Position numbers and translations under genes: made by a program. Under the pieces are notes generated by a model. It had not been told where the DNA came from, made no database searches, and saw only the letters and a program-made list of their open reading frames with translations. A stretch of 60,532 nucleotides of DNA, from assembly GCF_002287065.1 (NCBI RefSeq), contig NZ_NSJZ01000016.1, positions 1-60,532 on the forward strand, in the 5' to 3' direction. Of the stretch, positions 8,403 through 17,416 are shown in pieces (position 1 is the stretch's first letter; the number at the start of each line of letters is the position of its first letter). Origin of the DNA: Paracoccus salipaludis. GTDB taxonomy: Bacteria > Pseudomonadota > Alphaproteobacteria > Rhodobacterales > Rhodobacteraceae.

Positions 8403-9413
8403 ATGCTGAGGATGACAACGGCGGCCATCGCCGTCCTGGGTGCGGCGCCCATGGCGGCTGCGGGTACGGACTATCCCCTGACGCTCACCAGTTGCGGCCA
8501 CGAGGTCACCATCGACAAGGCGCCCGAACGCGTCGTCAGCGTTGGCCAGGGCACGACCGAGATCCTGTACATGCTGGGTCTGGCCGACAAGGTCGCGGGC
8601 ACCGCGCTGTGGATCAACCCTGTCCTGCCCCAGTTTGCCGAGGTGGACGCGAAGGTCGAGCGCCTGTCCGACAACGCCCCCAGCTTCGAAAGCGTCCTGG
8701 CGAAACGGCCCGAGGTGATCGTGACCGCCTATGAATGGATGATCGGCCCGCAAGGCGCTGTCGGCACGCGCGAGATGTTCGACGATGCCGGGATCCCCAG
8801 CTGGATCATGCCGACCGACTGCATCGGCAAGGACAACAGCCAGAGCATGGACGGCGCACGCACCGTGCTGTTCGACACCGCGCTGCTGTATCGGGGGATC
8901 GGGGAACTGGCGAAGATCTTCGATGTCTCCGAGCGCGGCGAGGCGCTGATCGCCGACCTGAAGGCGCGCGAAGCCGCCGCGGTCGGGCAGGCGCAGGCGC
9001 TGGACCTGCCCGACGATCTGTCGGGCGTGTTCTGGTATTCCTCGGCCGATGTCGGCATCGATCCCTATGTCGCGGGCGCCAACGCCGTGCCGGGATGGAT
9101 GCTGTCGAAGCTGGGCGTGCGGAACGTCGTCAGTTCCAGGGAGGAATGGCCGACCGTCGGCTGGGAAACCATCGCCCGCGCCAACCCGACCTTCATTGTC
9201 GCGGCCGAGATGAACCGCCGCCGCTTTCCCGCCGACGACATCGCCGTCAAGCGCGCCTTCCTGACCGGCGACCCCGTGACCAGCCAGATGGAGGCGGTGC
9301 GGAACGGCCGCATCCTGACGCTTGAAGCCCATGCGATGGACCCGTCGATCCGCGCGATCTACGGGCTTGAAGCCCTGTCGCACGCGCTCGCCGGGCTTGG
9401 CCTTTCGCAATGA
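8403..9413 (+). CDS. Periplasmic substrate-binding protein of a B12-regulated ABC importer (BtuF/FecB-like)
   Basis: A 336-residue protein with a signal peptide (MLRMTTAAIAVLGAAPMAAA) and a class III periplasmic-binding fold: ERVVSVGQGTTEILYMLGL at the front, KRPEVIVTAYEW in the middle and an RILTLEAHAMDPS end region. Start 8403 has GAAGGA upstream. It is the first gene after the cobalamin riboswitch and overlaps the permease by ATGA. This argues for cobalamin, cobinamide or another corrinoid as cargo; the fold alone would also fit iron-siderophore. Confidence 0.85.
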   Translation: MLRMTTAAIAVLGAAPMAAAGTDYPLTLTSCGHEVTIDKAPERVVSVGQGTTEILYMLGLADKVAGTALWINPVLPQFAEVDAKVERLSDNAPSFESVLAKRPEVIVTAYEWMIGPQGAVGTREMFDDAGIPSWIMPTDCIGKDNSQSMDGARTVLFDTALLYRGIGELAKIFDVSERGEALIADLKAREAAAVGQAQALDLPDDLSGVFWYSSADVGIDPYVAGANAVPGWMLSKLGVRNVVSSREEWPTVGWETIARANPTFIVAAEMNRRRFPADDIAVKRAFLTGDPVTSQMEAVRNGRILTLEAHAMDPSIRAIYGLEALSHALAGLGLSQ

Positions 9414-10444
9414 GGCGTGGCGCCGTGGCCCGCGGCACGGGCTGGCTGTGGCTCGCGCCGATCGTGCTGGCCGCGGCGCTGCTGTTCGCAGCGGCGGTGG
9501 GCGAGACGCGGATACCCTTGTCCACCGTGATGACCGTTCTGGCCAGCAAGGCCGGTCTGACGGCTGTTGTCCTCGATCCGGTGGATGCCAGCGTGATCTG
9601 GCATTACCGGCTGTCGCGCGCGGTGGTGGCGGCCTGCGGCGGCGCCAGCCTGGCGCTGTCGGGGCTGATCCTTCAAGCGCTGCTGCGCAATCCCCTGGCT
9701 GAACCCTATCTTCTGGGGATCTCTGCCGGGGCCTCGACCGGCGCGGTCACGGTAACCGTTGCGGGCTTCGGCGCGGGCATGGTCAGCATGTCGGCCGGGG
9801 CCTTCGCGGGCGCGCTGGTCGCCTTCGGGCTGGTTGCGGTCCTGGCGCGCGCGGCGCGGGGAACAGGCGTCCAGACCGCCGGGATCATCATCCTGGCGGG
9901 GATCGCCGGATCGCAGATGTTCAACGCCACGACCGCGCTGATCATCGCGCAATCGGCAAGCGCCGAGCAGGCGCGCGGGATCATGTTCTGGCTTCTCGGC
10001 AATCTGTCCGGCGTGCGCTGGCCCGATGTCCGGCTGGCGCTGCCGGTGGCCCTTCTGGGTCTGGGCGTCACGCTGTGGCATGTGCGGACGCTGGACGCCT
10101 TCACCTTCGGCGCCGACGGCGCGGCGTCCCTGGGCATCGACGTGCGCCGCGCGCAGGCCGTGCTGATCGCGACCGCCGCGCTGGTGACGGCGGTCATGGT
10201 CTCGATCGCCGGAGCCATCGGCTTCGTCGGGCTGGTGGTTCCGCACGCGATGCGGTTCCTCGTGGGCGTGCGACATGCCCGGCTGGTCCCGGCCACGGCG
10301 CTGGCGGGCGCGGTGTTCCTTGTACTGTCCGACGTGATGTCGCGCATCGTCATCCACGGGCAGGTCCTGCCCATCGGGGTCATCACCGCGCTTGTGGGGG
10401 CCCCCGCCTTTGCCGTTGTCATGATCCGCGGCAGGCAGCGATGA
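9410..10444 (+). CDS. FecCD/BtuC-family ABC transporter permease
   Basis: A 344-residue integral membrane protein with the FecCD signature LRNPLAEPYLLGISAGAS (about residues 89-106) and the GFVGLVVPHAMRFLVG loop that contacts the ATPase. Hydrophobic segments run throughout, fitting about ten helices. Length is normal for one half of a BtuC dimer. It overlaps its neighbours on both sides by ATGA, so it is made with the binding protein and ATPase under the cobalamin riboswitch. Confidence 0.9.
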   Translation: MRRGAVARGTGWLWLAPIVLAAALLFAAAVGETRIPLSTVMTVLASKAGLTAVVLDPVDASVIWHYRLSRAVVAACGGASLALSGLILQALLRNPLAEPYLLGISAGASTGAVTVTVAGFGAGMVSMSAGAFAGALVAFGLVAVLARAARGTGVQTAGIIILAGIAGSQMFNATTALIIAQSASAEQARGIMFWLLGNLSGVRWPDVRLALPVALLGLGVTLWHVRTLDAFTFGADGAASLGIDVRRAQAVLIATAALVTAVMVSIAGAIGFVGLVVPHAMRFLVGVRHARLVPATALAGAVFLVLSDVMSRIVIHGQVLPIGVITALVGAPAFAVVMIRGRQR

Positions 10445-11217
10445 GCGGCGCGCCCGTCCTCGAACTTGTCGGCGCGACCCGGAGAGTGCAGGGCAGGGAC
10501 CTTGTCTCGGAGGTGAGCCTGAGCCTGCGGAAGGGCGAGATGCTGGGCGTGATCGGGCCGAACGGTTCCGGCAAGTCCACGCTGCTGAACATGATGGCGG
10601 GACTGCTTCGGCCGACCAGCGGCGAAATCCGTCTGGAAGGGCAGCCAATGGCCCGATTGCGGCGGCGGCAGATCGCGCAGCGGCTTGCCATGGTGTCCCA
10701 GGCGGCGGACTGCGGCGAGCGCATCTCGGTCCGCGACGCGGTCGAACTGGGCCGCACGCCATGGCTCGGTCCTTTCCGGCCCTGGGGGGGGCGGGATGAT
10801 GAGGCCGTCGAGGCCGCCCTGCTGGCGGTCGGCATGGAGCAGATGGCCGCGCGGGACTGGTCCACGCTGTCCGGGGGCGAACGCCAGCGCGTCCACATCG
10901 CGCGGGCACACGCGCAGGCGCCGCAGATCCTGCTGCTGGACGAGCCGACGAACCACCTGGATGTCCACCACCAGATCGCCATCCTCGACCTCGTTTCGCA
11001 GCTTCCGGTCACGACCGTCATCGCGCTGCATGACATGCACCAGGCGCTGCGCTGCGATCGCGTCATGGTGATGCAGTCGGGCCGCTGCGTGGCGCTGGGC
11101 GCGCCGCTCGACATCCTGACCCCGGCGCTGATCCGCGAGATCTTCGCCGTCGATGCCCAGCTGATCGCGCATCCGGCCGGCCGGTGGCCGCTGTTTGCCT
11201 TCCAACGCCTCGCCTGA
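10441..11217 (+). CDS. ABC transporter ATP-binding protein (BtuD/FecE-like)
   Basis: A 258-residue ATPase with Walker A GPNGSGKST, a Q-loop region MVSQAADCGERISV, signature TLSGGERQRVHIARA, Walker B ILLLDEPTNHLD and switch His in IALHDMHQAL. It powers import with the two preceding genes; start and permease stop overlap (ATGA). Six bases separate its stop from the pseudoazurin start, so the copper protein is probably in the same transcript. Confidence 0.92.
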   Translation: MSGAPVLELVGATRRVQGRDLVSEVSLSLRKGEMLGVIGPNGSGKSTLLNMMAGLLRPTSGEIRLEGQPMARLRRRQIAQRLAMVSQAADCGERISVRDAVELGRTPWLGPFRPWGGRDDEAVEAALLAVGMEQMAARDWSTLSGGERQRVHIARAHAQAPQILLLDEPTNHLDVHHQIAILDLVSQLPVTTVIALHDMHQALRCDRVMVMQSGRCVALGAPLDILTPALIREIFAVDAQLIAHPAGRWPLFAFQRLA

Positions 11218-11223
11218 AAGGAG

Positions 11224-11661
11224 ATGATCCTGCTGATCCGCGCCGCGCTTCTTTCCTGCCTTCTGCCCCTTGGGGCCTTTGCCGAGACGCACGAGGTCAG
11301 GATGCTCAACCGCAACAACAGCGGTCCGATGCCGTTCGAGCCGGACTATCTGGTCATCCGGCCCGGCGACCGCGTCAGGTTCATCGCCGCGAGCCCCGGC
11401 CACAATGCCGCCACGATCGAGGGCATGATCCCTGCCGGCGGCGAGCCGTTCATCGGCAGGATCAACGAGGAGATCGAGGTCACGCTGACCGCGGAAGGCC
11501 TCTGGGGGATCAAGTGCTCGCCCCATTACACCATGGGCATGGTGATGCTGATCCAGGTCGGCAGCAGTCCCGCAACGGCTGCCGACCTGCCCGAGAACCT
11601 GCCCCCCGCCGCGCGCGAGCGCATGTCGGAGATCATCGAAAGGCAGGGGCCGAGTGATTGA
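11224..11661 (+). CDS. Pseudoazurin (type 1 blue copper protein)
   Basis: A 145-residue precursor with a signal peptide (MILLIRAALLSCLLPLGAFA). Type 1 copper ligands are readable: His60 (SPGHNAA), Cys98, His101 and Met106 (CSPHYTMGM), in the spacing of pseudoazurin. In Paracoccus and relatives it is a periplasmic electron donor to denitrification enzymes or peroxidase. The C-terminal AARERMSEIIERQ helix fits the family. Oddly, the purine-rich AAGGAG abuts the ATG with no spacer. It follows the B12-regulated importer with a six-base gap. Confidence 0.9.
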   Translation: MILLIRAALLSCLLPLGAFAETHEVRMLNRNNSGPMPFEPDYLVIRPGDRVRFIAASPGHNAATIEGMIPAGGEPFIGRINEEIEVTLTAEGLWGIKCSPHYTMGMVMLIQVGSSPATAADLPENLPPAARERMSEIIERQGPSD

Positions 11662-11891
11662 CCTCTGACGGCCGGAAGCACGGGCATCGTGATCTCAAGG
11701 GAAGGTGGCACAGGGCAATTGTCACCTGGCGCGTTTCGCAGGTCGACACCCGCTCGTCGTCTTGGGGACCTTGCCCCGGGCCTTGGCAAAGCACCGCCTC
11801 ATCCGCCCCGACCCCCGTGCGTCAACCAGGCTGTTTCCCTGTCCTGGTGCCCATGCGCCCCGTGGCGGCGTCGGTTCGGCCTGCCGCACCG

Positions 11892-13832
11892 CTATTCCCG
11901 GCTGAGCGCATCCACCGGGTCCAGGCGGGCCGCCGAGCGCGCGGGCAGGAAGCCGAAGACGATGCCGATCAGGGTCGAGGACAGGAAGGCCAGCACGATC
12001 GTGGGCGTCGAATAGACCAGCCTCAGGTCGACCTGAAGCTGCGCCAGCAGGGCGCCGGCCCCAAGCGCCAGCGCGACGCCCAGCAACCCGCCCAGCAGGC
12101 ACACGAGCACCGCTTCCGTCAGGAACTGCGCCACGATGTCCGCACGGCGGGCCCCAACGGCCATGCGGACGCCGATCTCGCGCGTGCGCTCGGTCACCGA
12201 CACCAGCATGATGTTCATGACCCCGATGCCTCCGACGATCAGGCTGATGATGGCGATGGAGGAGATCAGCATGGTCAGCGTCTGCGTGGTCGAGGTGATG
12301 GAGGAGCGGATCGTGTCCGAGTTCATCAGGAAGAAGTCCTTCTTCCCGTGCCGCTCGGTCAGCAGCGCCCCGATTTCCGCCTCGGCCTCGGCCATGTCGG
12401 CATCGTCGCGGACACGGACCGAGATGGAATCCACCACCGTCTGCCCGGTGATCCGCATGGCGACGGTCGTGTAGGGCACGAAGATCCGCGGGCTCGTGGG
12501 TCCCGGTCCGGCCGAGGTCTGCGAAGCGACCCCGATCACCTCCAGCGGAACGCGGCCGACCATCAGGACCTGCCCGATGGCCGAGGCGGGGTCGGGGAAG
12601 AAGGCCGAGGCGGCCTCCGTATCCAGCACCGCAACCTGCCTGCGGCCGTCCAGCGCCTCGCGGCCGAAAGCCTGTCCCTCCTGCACGGCAAATCCGCCGA
12701 CGTCGAAATACTCGACTCCGACGCCCCGCACCGAAACGCTGGCCGAGGTGCCACGCCAAGTGATGCTGGCGCTGGTCTGGATCTCGGGCGAGGCCGAGGC
12801 GGCCCATGGCTGGGCCGACAGCGCGTCCGCATCGGCCGCGACCAGCGTGTCGATCGCCTGCGCCCGGCGGTCGCCGAAGCCGGACCCCGGCCGCACCGTG
12901 ATCGTGTTCGTCCCCAGCGACGAGATGTTCTCCAGCACCCGCTCCTTGCTGCCGGTCCCGAGTGCCACGACCGAGACCACCGAGGCGATGCCGATGATGA
13001 TCCCCAGCATGGTCAGGAAGCTGCGCAGCCGGTGCGCGTTCAGCGCCCGCACCGCCATGCCGAAGGCCTCGGCCAGTTGGCCGAAGCGCGCCGCGATCCC
13101 GGTTCCCTCGGGGGCGGCGGGCTTGCGCTGCGGGGAAGGGGCGGGAACCCGGTTCCGCACGTCCGAGATGATCCGGCCGTCGCGCATCTCGATCACGCGG
13201 GCTGCGCGGGCCGCGACCTCGCGGTCATGGGTGACGATGACGACCGTGTGGCCTTCGGCGTTCAGTTCCTGCAGCAGTTGCAGCAGTTCCGCGCCCGAGC
13301 GGCTGTCGAGCGCGCCCGTGGGTTCGTCGGCCAGGATCACCTCGCCCCCGTTCATCAGGGCGCGGGCAACGGACACCCGCTGCTGCTGGCCCCCCGACAG
13401 CGCCCTTGGCCGGTGATCCATCCGCTGGCCGAGGCCCAGCCGGTCCAGCAGCATCGCGGCGCGGCTGCGGCGCGCGGCCGCAGGGTGGCCGGTATAGATC
13501 GCGGGCACTTCGACATTGGCCAGCGCATCCAGGTCGGGCAGCAGCTGGTAGCGCTGGAAGATGAAGCCGAAATGCCGGCGGCGCAGGCGGGCGCGGCCTT
13601 CCTCGGACAGGTCGCCGACATCCTGCCCGGCGTAAAGGTAGGTCCCGGCGCTCGGCCGGTCGAGGCAGCCGAGGATGTTCATCAGCGTGGACTTGCCCGA
13701 CCCCGAGGTGCCGATGATGGCGACCATCTCGCCCGCCTCGATGGTCAGGTCGATCCCGTGCAGCACGGTCAGCGTCTCGTCGCCCACGGGAAACTCGCGG
13801 CGGATGCCCTTCAGCTCGATCAGCGGCGCCAT
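11892..13832 (-). CDS. macB: MacB-type ABC transporter, fused ATPase and permease
   Basis: A 646-residue protein. The N-terminal ATPase (residues 1-230) has Walker A GTSGSGKST, signature LSGGQQQRVSVARA and Walker B ILADEPTGALDS. A membrane helix near residue 275 (FLTMLGIIIGIASVVSVVALG) leads into a large periplasmic domain, and three C-terminal helices include the GVMNIMLVSVTERTREIG motif. MacB drives export of peptides, lipids or drugs through a MacA adaptor and a TolC-like channel. It starts two bases after the macA stop. No TolC gene is nearby. The 230 bases between it and pseudoazurin hold nothing recognisable. Confidence 0.9.
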   Translation of the reverse strand: MAPLIELKGIRREFPVGDETLTVLHGIDLTIEAGEMVAIIGTSGSGKSTLMNILGCLDRPSAGTYLYAGQDVGDLSEEGRARLRRRHFGFIFQRYQLLPDLDALANVEVPAIYTGHPAAARRSRAAMLLDRLGLGQRMDHRPRALSGGQQQRVSVARALMNGGEVILADEPTGALDSRSGAELLQLLQELNAEGHTVVIVTHDREVAARAARVIEMRDGRIISDVRNRVPAPSPQRKPAAPEGTGIAARFGQLAEAFGMAVRALNAHRLRSFLTMLGIIIGIASVVSVVALGTGSKERVLENISSLGTNTITVRPGSGFGDRRAQAIDTLVAADADALSAQPWAASASPEIQTSASITWRGTSASVSVRGVGVEYFDVGGFAVQEGQAFGREALDGRRQVAVLDTEAASAFFPDPASAIGQVLMVGRVPLEVIGVASQTSAGPGPTSPRIFVPYTTVAMRITGQTVVDSISVRVRDDADMAEAEAEIGALLTERHGKKDFFLMNSDTIRSSITSTTQTLTMLISSIAIISLIVGGIGVMNIMLVSVTERTREIGVRMAVGARRADIVAQFLTEAVLVCLLGGLLGVALALGAGALLAQLQVDLRLVYSTPTIVLAFLSSTLIGIVFGFLPARSAARLDPVDALSRE

Positions 13833-13834
13833 GG

Positions 13835-15025
13835 TCAGAACAGCCTCGGCCCACCGAAGCGGCCACCGCCGGGCTGGCCCTGCGGGGCGGCTTCCGCAGG
13901 CCGCCCGCTTCGGCCGGTGACGACCAGCTCGCCTTCCTCCAGCCCCGAGCGGATTTCGGTCACGCTTGCCGAGGCGATGCCGGTCTCGACCTCGCGGACC
14001 TGCGTTTCGCCCGTGGCCGGGTCATGGACCTGCACGCTGGCGCCACCCTCGGGGGTGCTGCGGATGGCACTGCCGGGAACGGCCAGAACGCCCTCGGCCT
14101 CGGCCAGGACCAGCGTGACCTCGGTCGTCATGCCGATCCGCAGCGTGCCGTCGGGGTTCGGCACGTCCAGGGCCGCGCGGTAATAGATGGCGGTGCTGGT
14201 GTCGATCTCGTCGGCGTCGGCGATGGCGGCGGGGGCGGGCTCCAGCGCGCGCAGCGTCGCCTGGTAGGTGCGGCTTGGATCGCCCGCCAGGGTGAAGCTC
14301 GCCTTCTGGCCGGGGCGGACATGGATGATGTCGGCCTCGGAAATCTCGGCCTTGATGACCATGGTGTCCAGATCGGCGATCTTGACCAGCGTGGGGCTGG
14401 ACTGGTTGGCGTTGATCGACTGCCCTTCGCGCACGACGATGGCGACCACGGTGCCATCCACGGGCGCGACGATGCGGGTGCGCTCCAGCGCGACGCGGGC
14501 CGCCGCCACGGCGATCTCGGCTTGCGCGCGGGACGCCTCGCTGGCCTTCACGTTGGCCTCTGCCACGGAAAGCTGCGCCTCGGCGGCCTCGAGGTCCTGC
14601 GGTGTCAGCAATCCGCGTTTCGCCAGTTCGCGTTTCCGGTCCACTGCCAGCCGCGCCTCGGTGTTCGAGGCCTGCTGGGCGGCGATCTGCGCCTCGATCT
14701 GCGCCAGCGCCGCCTCGGCGCGCAGAAGGTCGTTCTGCTGGTCCTCGGGGTCGATCTGGGCAACAAGATCGCCGGCCTTCAGCCGCTGCCCGAGTTCGAC
14801 GGGCAGCGCGCGCACCTGCCCGCTGACCAGCGCGCCCACGGACACCAGCCGCGAGGCCTCGATCACGCCCGAGGCCAGCACCGTCTGCCGCACGTCCTGC
14901 CGCGTCACCGCGGTCGTCGCAGGCGCCTCGGTCACGGCGGCGCTTGAGTGGGACGTCCACCAGGCCCAGGACCCGAGGACCAGCCCGAGAAGAAGGATGA
15001 TGCCAAGCCAGCGTCTGCGCGCCAT
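13835..15025 (-). CDS. macA: MacA-type periplasmic adaptor (RND/HlyD family)
   Basis: A 396-residue membrane fusion protein with one N-terminal anchor (WLGIILLLGLVLGSWAWW), a lipoyl half-motif (GALVSGQVRALPVELGQRLKAGD), a long coiled-coil hairpin (about residues 95-190, rich in Ala, Glu, Gln and Arg) and the returning lipoyl half (IVAPVDGTVVAIVVREG). It bridges MacB to an outer-membrane channel. Start 15025 was chosen because the basic MARRRW precedes the anchor; upstream in-frame codons add 19 unlikely residues. The low-complexity C-terminus is Gly/Pro/Phe-rich. Confidence 0.9.
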   Translation of the reverse strand: MARRRWLGIILLLGLVLGSWAWWTSHSSAAVTEAPATTAVTRQDVRQTVLASGVIEASRLVSVGALVSGQVRALPVELGQRLKAGDLVAQIDPEDQQNDLLRAEAALAQIEAQIAAQQASNTEARLAVDRKRELAKRGLLTPQDLEAAEAQLSVAEANVKASEASRAQAEIAVAAARVALERTRIVAPVDGTVVAIVVREGQSINANQSSPTLVKIADLDTMVIKAEISEADIIHVRPGQKASFTLAGDPSRTYQATLRALEPAPAAIADADEIDTSTAIYYRAALDVPNPDGTLRIGMTTEVTLVLAEAEGVLAVPGSAIRSTPEGGASVQVHDPATGETQVREVETGIASASVTEIRSGLEEGELVVTGRSGRPAEAAPQGQPGGGRFGGPRLF

Positions 15026-15462
15026 GATGTGCCTGCCTTGCCTGCGATCGATCGGGAAGGCCTTGTAGCGAGAACAAACCAAACAAAGAAGAAACGGCCG
15101 TGCCCGGCAGACGTCCTGAGGCGGAGATTTCGGGCTGATCGCCGCGATATGTCGGCTTCAGTCCCGGAAGACCTGAATCCCGCGGGGTGATATGCTCGGT
15201 CGGCCGCTGCCCGGGTCCGGCGCGCGGGGATGTTTCGGCCTACTGCCAGAGGCCGTCGAGGCGACGACCGTCAGCAAGGCAACAGCCTGCGCGACCCCAG
15301 TGGCCGCGCAGTCCGCGTCAGAAATCGGCGGACGGAGTTCGCCACCCGCCTGGACGCGCCCCTCGATCCGTTCGGAAACCCCGCCTGAACGCGTCACGGC
15401 GGCACCGTGGATGCCGCCGTGCGTCCTTCACCTGCTGAAGGCAGGCGATCGCCTGACCGGGA
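15026..15462 (-). other. 437-base stretch without a recognisable gene
   Basis: It lies between macA and the sugar-binding protein gene. It must hold the macAB promoter near 15026-15120, where a locally T-rich stretch on the minus strand (TTCTTCTTTGTTTGGTTTG) stands out. Short open frames on both strands look like Arg/Pro/Ala-rich noise without ribosome sites. I see no clear terminator for the sugar operon. Confidence 0.4.
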
Positions 15463-16425
15463 TCAGAACGGGCTGTCGGGGAAATAGAACTGTTCGGCGT
15501 TCTCGGGGGTGATCAGCTGGCTGCCGATGATGTAGCGGCCCGCCATGGGAGCGTTGGACACGAAACGCAGCGCCGTCATCTCGATCGCCGAGGAGATCAG
15601 CGCCGGAGGATAGGTCACGTTCACCGGCAGCTGCGGGTCCTTGTCCATGATCCGCTTGACGATGTCCTTCATCCCCGCGCCGCCGACGACGACCATCTCG
15701 TCCTCGCGGCCCGCCTGGGCGATGGCTTCCAGCACGCCCACGGCCATGTCGTCGTCCGCCGCCCACACCGCGTCGATCTGAGGATACTTGGCCAGATAGT
15801 CCTGCATGACCTTGAAGGCGTCGTCACGGTTCCAGTTGCCGTGCTGCATGTCGAGGATTTCCTTGTCGGACCCCCCCAGCGCCGCCTGGAACGCCTCCAC
15901 CCGCTCGTTGTCCAGCGTCGTCGGGATGCCGCGCAGCACCACGATCTTGCCGCCTGCCTTGAGGTTGTCCCGGAAGTATTCGCCCGCGACCCGGCCAAAG
16001 GCGGTGTTGTCGCCGGCGACATAAAGGTCCTCGATCCCCTCCTCGGACAGGCCCCGGTCCACCACGGTGACGAACTTGCCCGCCGCCTTGACCTGCTTGA
16101 CCGGGTCGGTCAGCGGCTCGGATTCGAAGGGCAGCACCACCAGGCCGTCGATGTTGCGGGTGGCCAGCATGTCCTCGATGTCCGACACCTGCTTGGCCGC
16201 GTCGCCCGCCGTCGCCAGAACGAACTCGAGGTTCGGGTAGACTTTGCCCAGCCGCTCGATGGTGTCCTGCGCGTGCCAGTTCAGTCCGCCCATGAAGCCG
16301 TGGGTGGCCGAGGGGATCGACACGCCGATCACCTTCTTTTCGGCCTCCTGCGCCAGCGCCACGCCCGCGGCCAGCGACAGCGCCGCCGCGGCCAGCGGCA
16401 GTTTCAACAGGTTGCGACGTTCCAT
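15463..16425 (-). CDS. Sugar ABC transporter substrate-binding protein (Peripla_BP_4)
   Basis: A 320-residue protein with a signal peptide (MERRNLLKLPLAAAALSLAAG) and the ribose/galactose-type fold: VIGVSIPSATHGFMGGLNWH, LPFESEPLTDPVKQVKAAGK, FVTVVDRG and the hinge region IDAVWAADDDMAVGVLEAI. It captures a sugar or polyol in the periplasm. Start 16425 precedes the basic signal peptide. It is the last gene of the operon, 25 bases after the permease. The exact sugar cannot be read. Confidence 0.88.
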   Translation of the reverse strand: MERRNLLKLPLAAAALSLAAGVALAQEAEKKVIGVSIPSATHGFMGGLNWHAQDTIERLGKVYPNLEFVLATAGDAAKQVSDIEDMLATRNIDGLVVLPFESEPLTDPVKQVKAAGKFVTVVDRGLSEEGIEDLYVAGDNTAFGRVAGEYFRDNLKAGGKIVVLRGIPTTLDNERVEAFQAALGGSDKEILDMQHGNWNRDDAFKVMQDYLAKYPQIDAVWAADDDMAVGVLEAIAQAGREDEMVVVGGAGMKDIVKRIMDKDPQLPVNVTYPPALISSAIEMTALRFVSNAPMAGRYIIGSQLITPENAEQFYFPDSPF

Positions 16426-16450
16426 TTGCTTCCTCCCTCTGGTCGGCCCG

Positions 16451-17416
16451 CTACTCGGCGGACCTTTTTTCCCGCTGCAGGACCACAGCAAGCACGATGA
16501 TGACGCCCTGGATCGCCCCGTTCAGATAGGGGCTGACCAGATCCGCCAGGTTCAGGATGTTGTCGATCAGCGACAGGATCAGGACCCCCACGACGGTGCC
16601 CCAGACGCGCCCCCGTCCCCCCTTCAGCGCCGTGCCGCCGATGATCACGGCGGCGATCGCCTCAAGCTCCCACAGCACGCCGGTCGAACCCGAGGCCGAA
16701 CCGAGGCGCGGCACGTAGAGGATCGTGGCAAGTCCCACCAGCGCGCCCAGAAGGACATAGGTCTTCAGCCGTACCCGTTCGACATCCACGGCCGAATAGC
16801 GGGCCACGCGGTCGTTCGACCCGATCGCCTCGACATGGCGGCCGAAGCGGGTGTGGCGCATGGTCCATTCGCCCAGGACCGCGACGATGGCAAAGACGAT
16901 GATCGGCCAGGTGATCCAGCCGATGCCGCCGAAATACACGGGCCGGTAAAGCGCCCGAAGCCCGGAATCGAGGCTGAGCGTGCCGCCGTCGGCCAGCCAG
17001 GTGACGAGGCTGCGGAAGATCCCCATCGTGCCCAGCGTGACGATGAAGGGCTCGATCCGGGCCTTGGTCACCAGCGCGCCGTTGGCGAAGCCCGCCAGCA
17101 GCCCGCCCGCCAGCGCCACGCCCATGCCGATCAGGATCGTGCCCCAGTTCTCACCCGTGATGGGGGCCAGCGCGTTCATCGCCATGATCGCGATGCCGGC
17201 CAGAAAGGCGGCCATCGAACCGACCGACAGGTCCAGCCCGCCCTGGGTGATGACAAAGGTCATGCCCACCGCGATCAGCCCGATGAAGGCCGAGCGCGCC
17301 AGCACGTTCGACAGGTTCGCGGGCGCAAGAAAGGCCGGGTTCAGCAGGGCGCCCAGGATGAACAGCCCGACCAGGGCGACAAGGGGCCCGAGAAGATGCA
17401 GGTCGATGCGTTTCAT
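16451..17416 (-). CDS. Sugar ABC transporter permease (RbsC family)
   Basis: A 321-residue membrane protein. RbsC-family markers are FIGLIAVGMTFVITQGGLDL, TLGTMGIFRSLVTWLADG and EAIAAVIIGGTALKGGRG, the last being the coupling loop. About eight to ten hydrophobic segments are visible. Its ATG overlaps the ATPase stop (ATGA), so the two are coupled; it forms the pore of the importer fed by the binding protein at 15463-16425. Confidence 0.92.
   Translation of the reverse strand: MKRIDLHLLGPLVALVGLFILGALLNPAFLAPANLSNVLARSAFIGLIAVGMTFVITQGGLDLSVGSMAAFLAGIAIMAMNALAPITGENWGTILIGMGVALAGGLLAGFANGALVTKARIEPFIVTLGTMGIFRSLVTWLADGGTLSLDSGLRALYRPVYFGGIGWITWPIIVFAIVAVLGEWTMRHTRFGRHVEAIGSNDRVARYSAVDVERVRLKTYVLLGALVGLATILYVPRLGSASGSTGVLWELEAIAAVIIGGTALKGGRGRVWGTVVGVLILSLIDNILNLADLVSPYLNGAIQGVIIVLAVVLQREKRSAE

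Noticed and set aside
15158..15397. A 79-codon minus-strand open frame between macA and the sugar operon
   Set aside because: No ribosome site, no family resemblance, Arg/Pro/Gly-rich composition typical of GC-rich noise.
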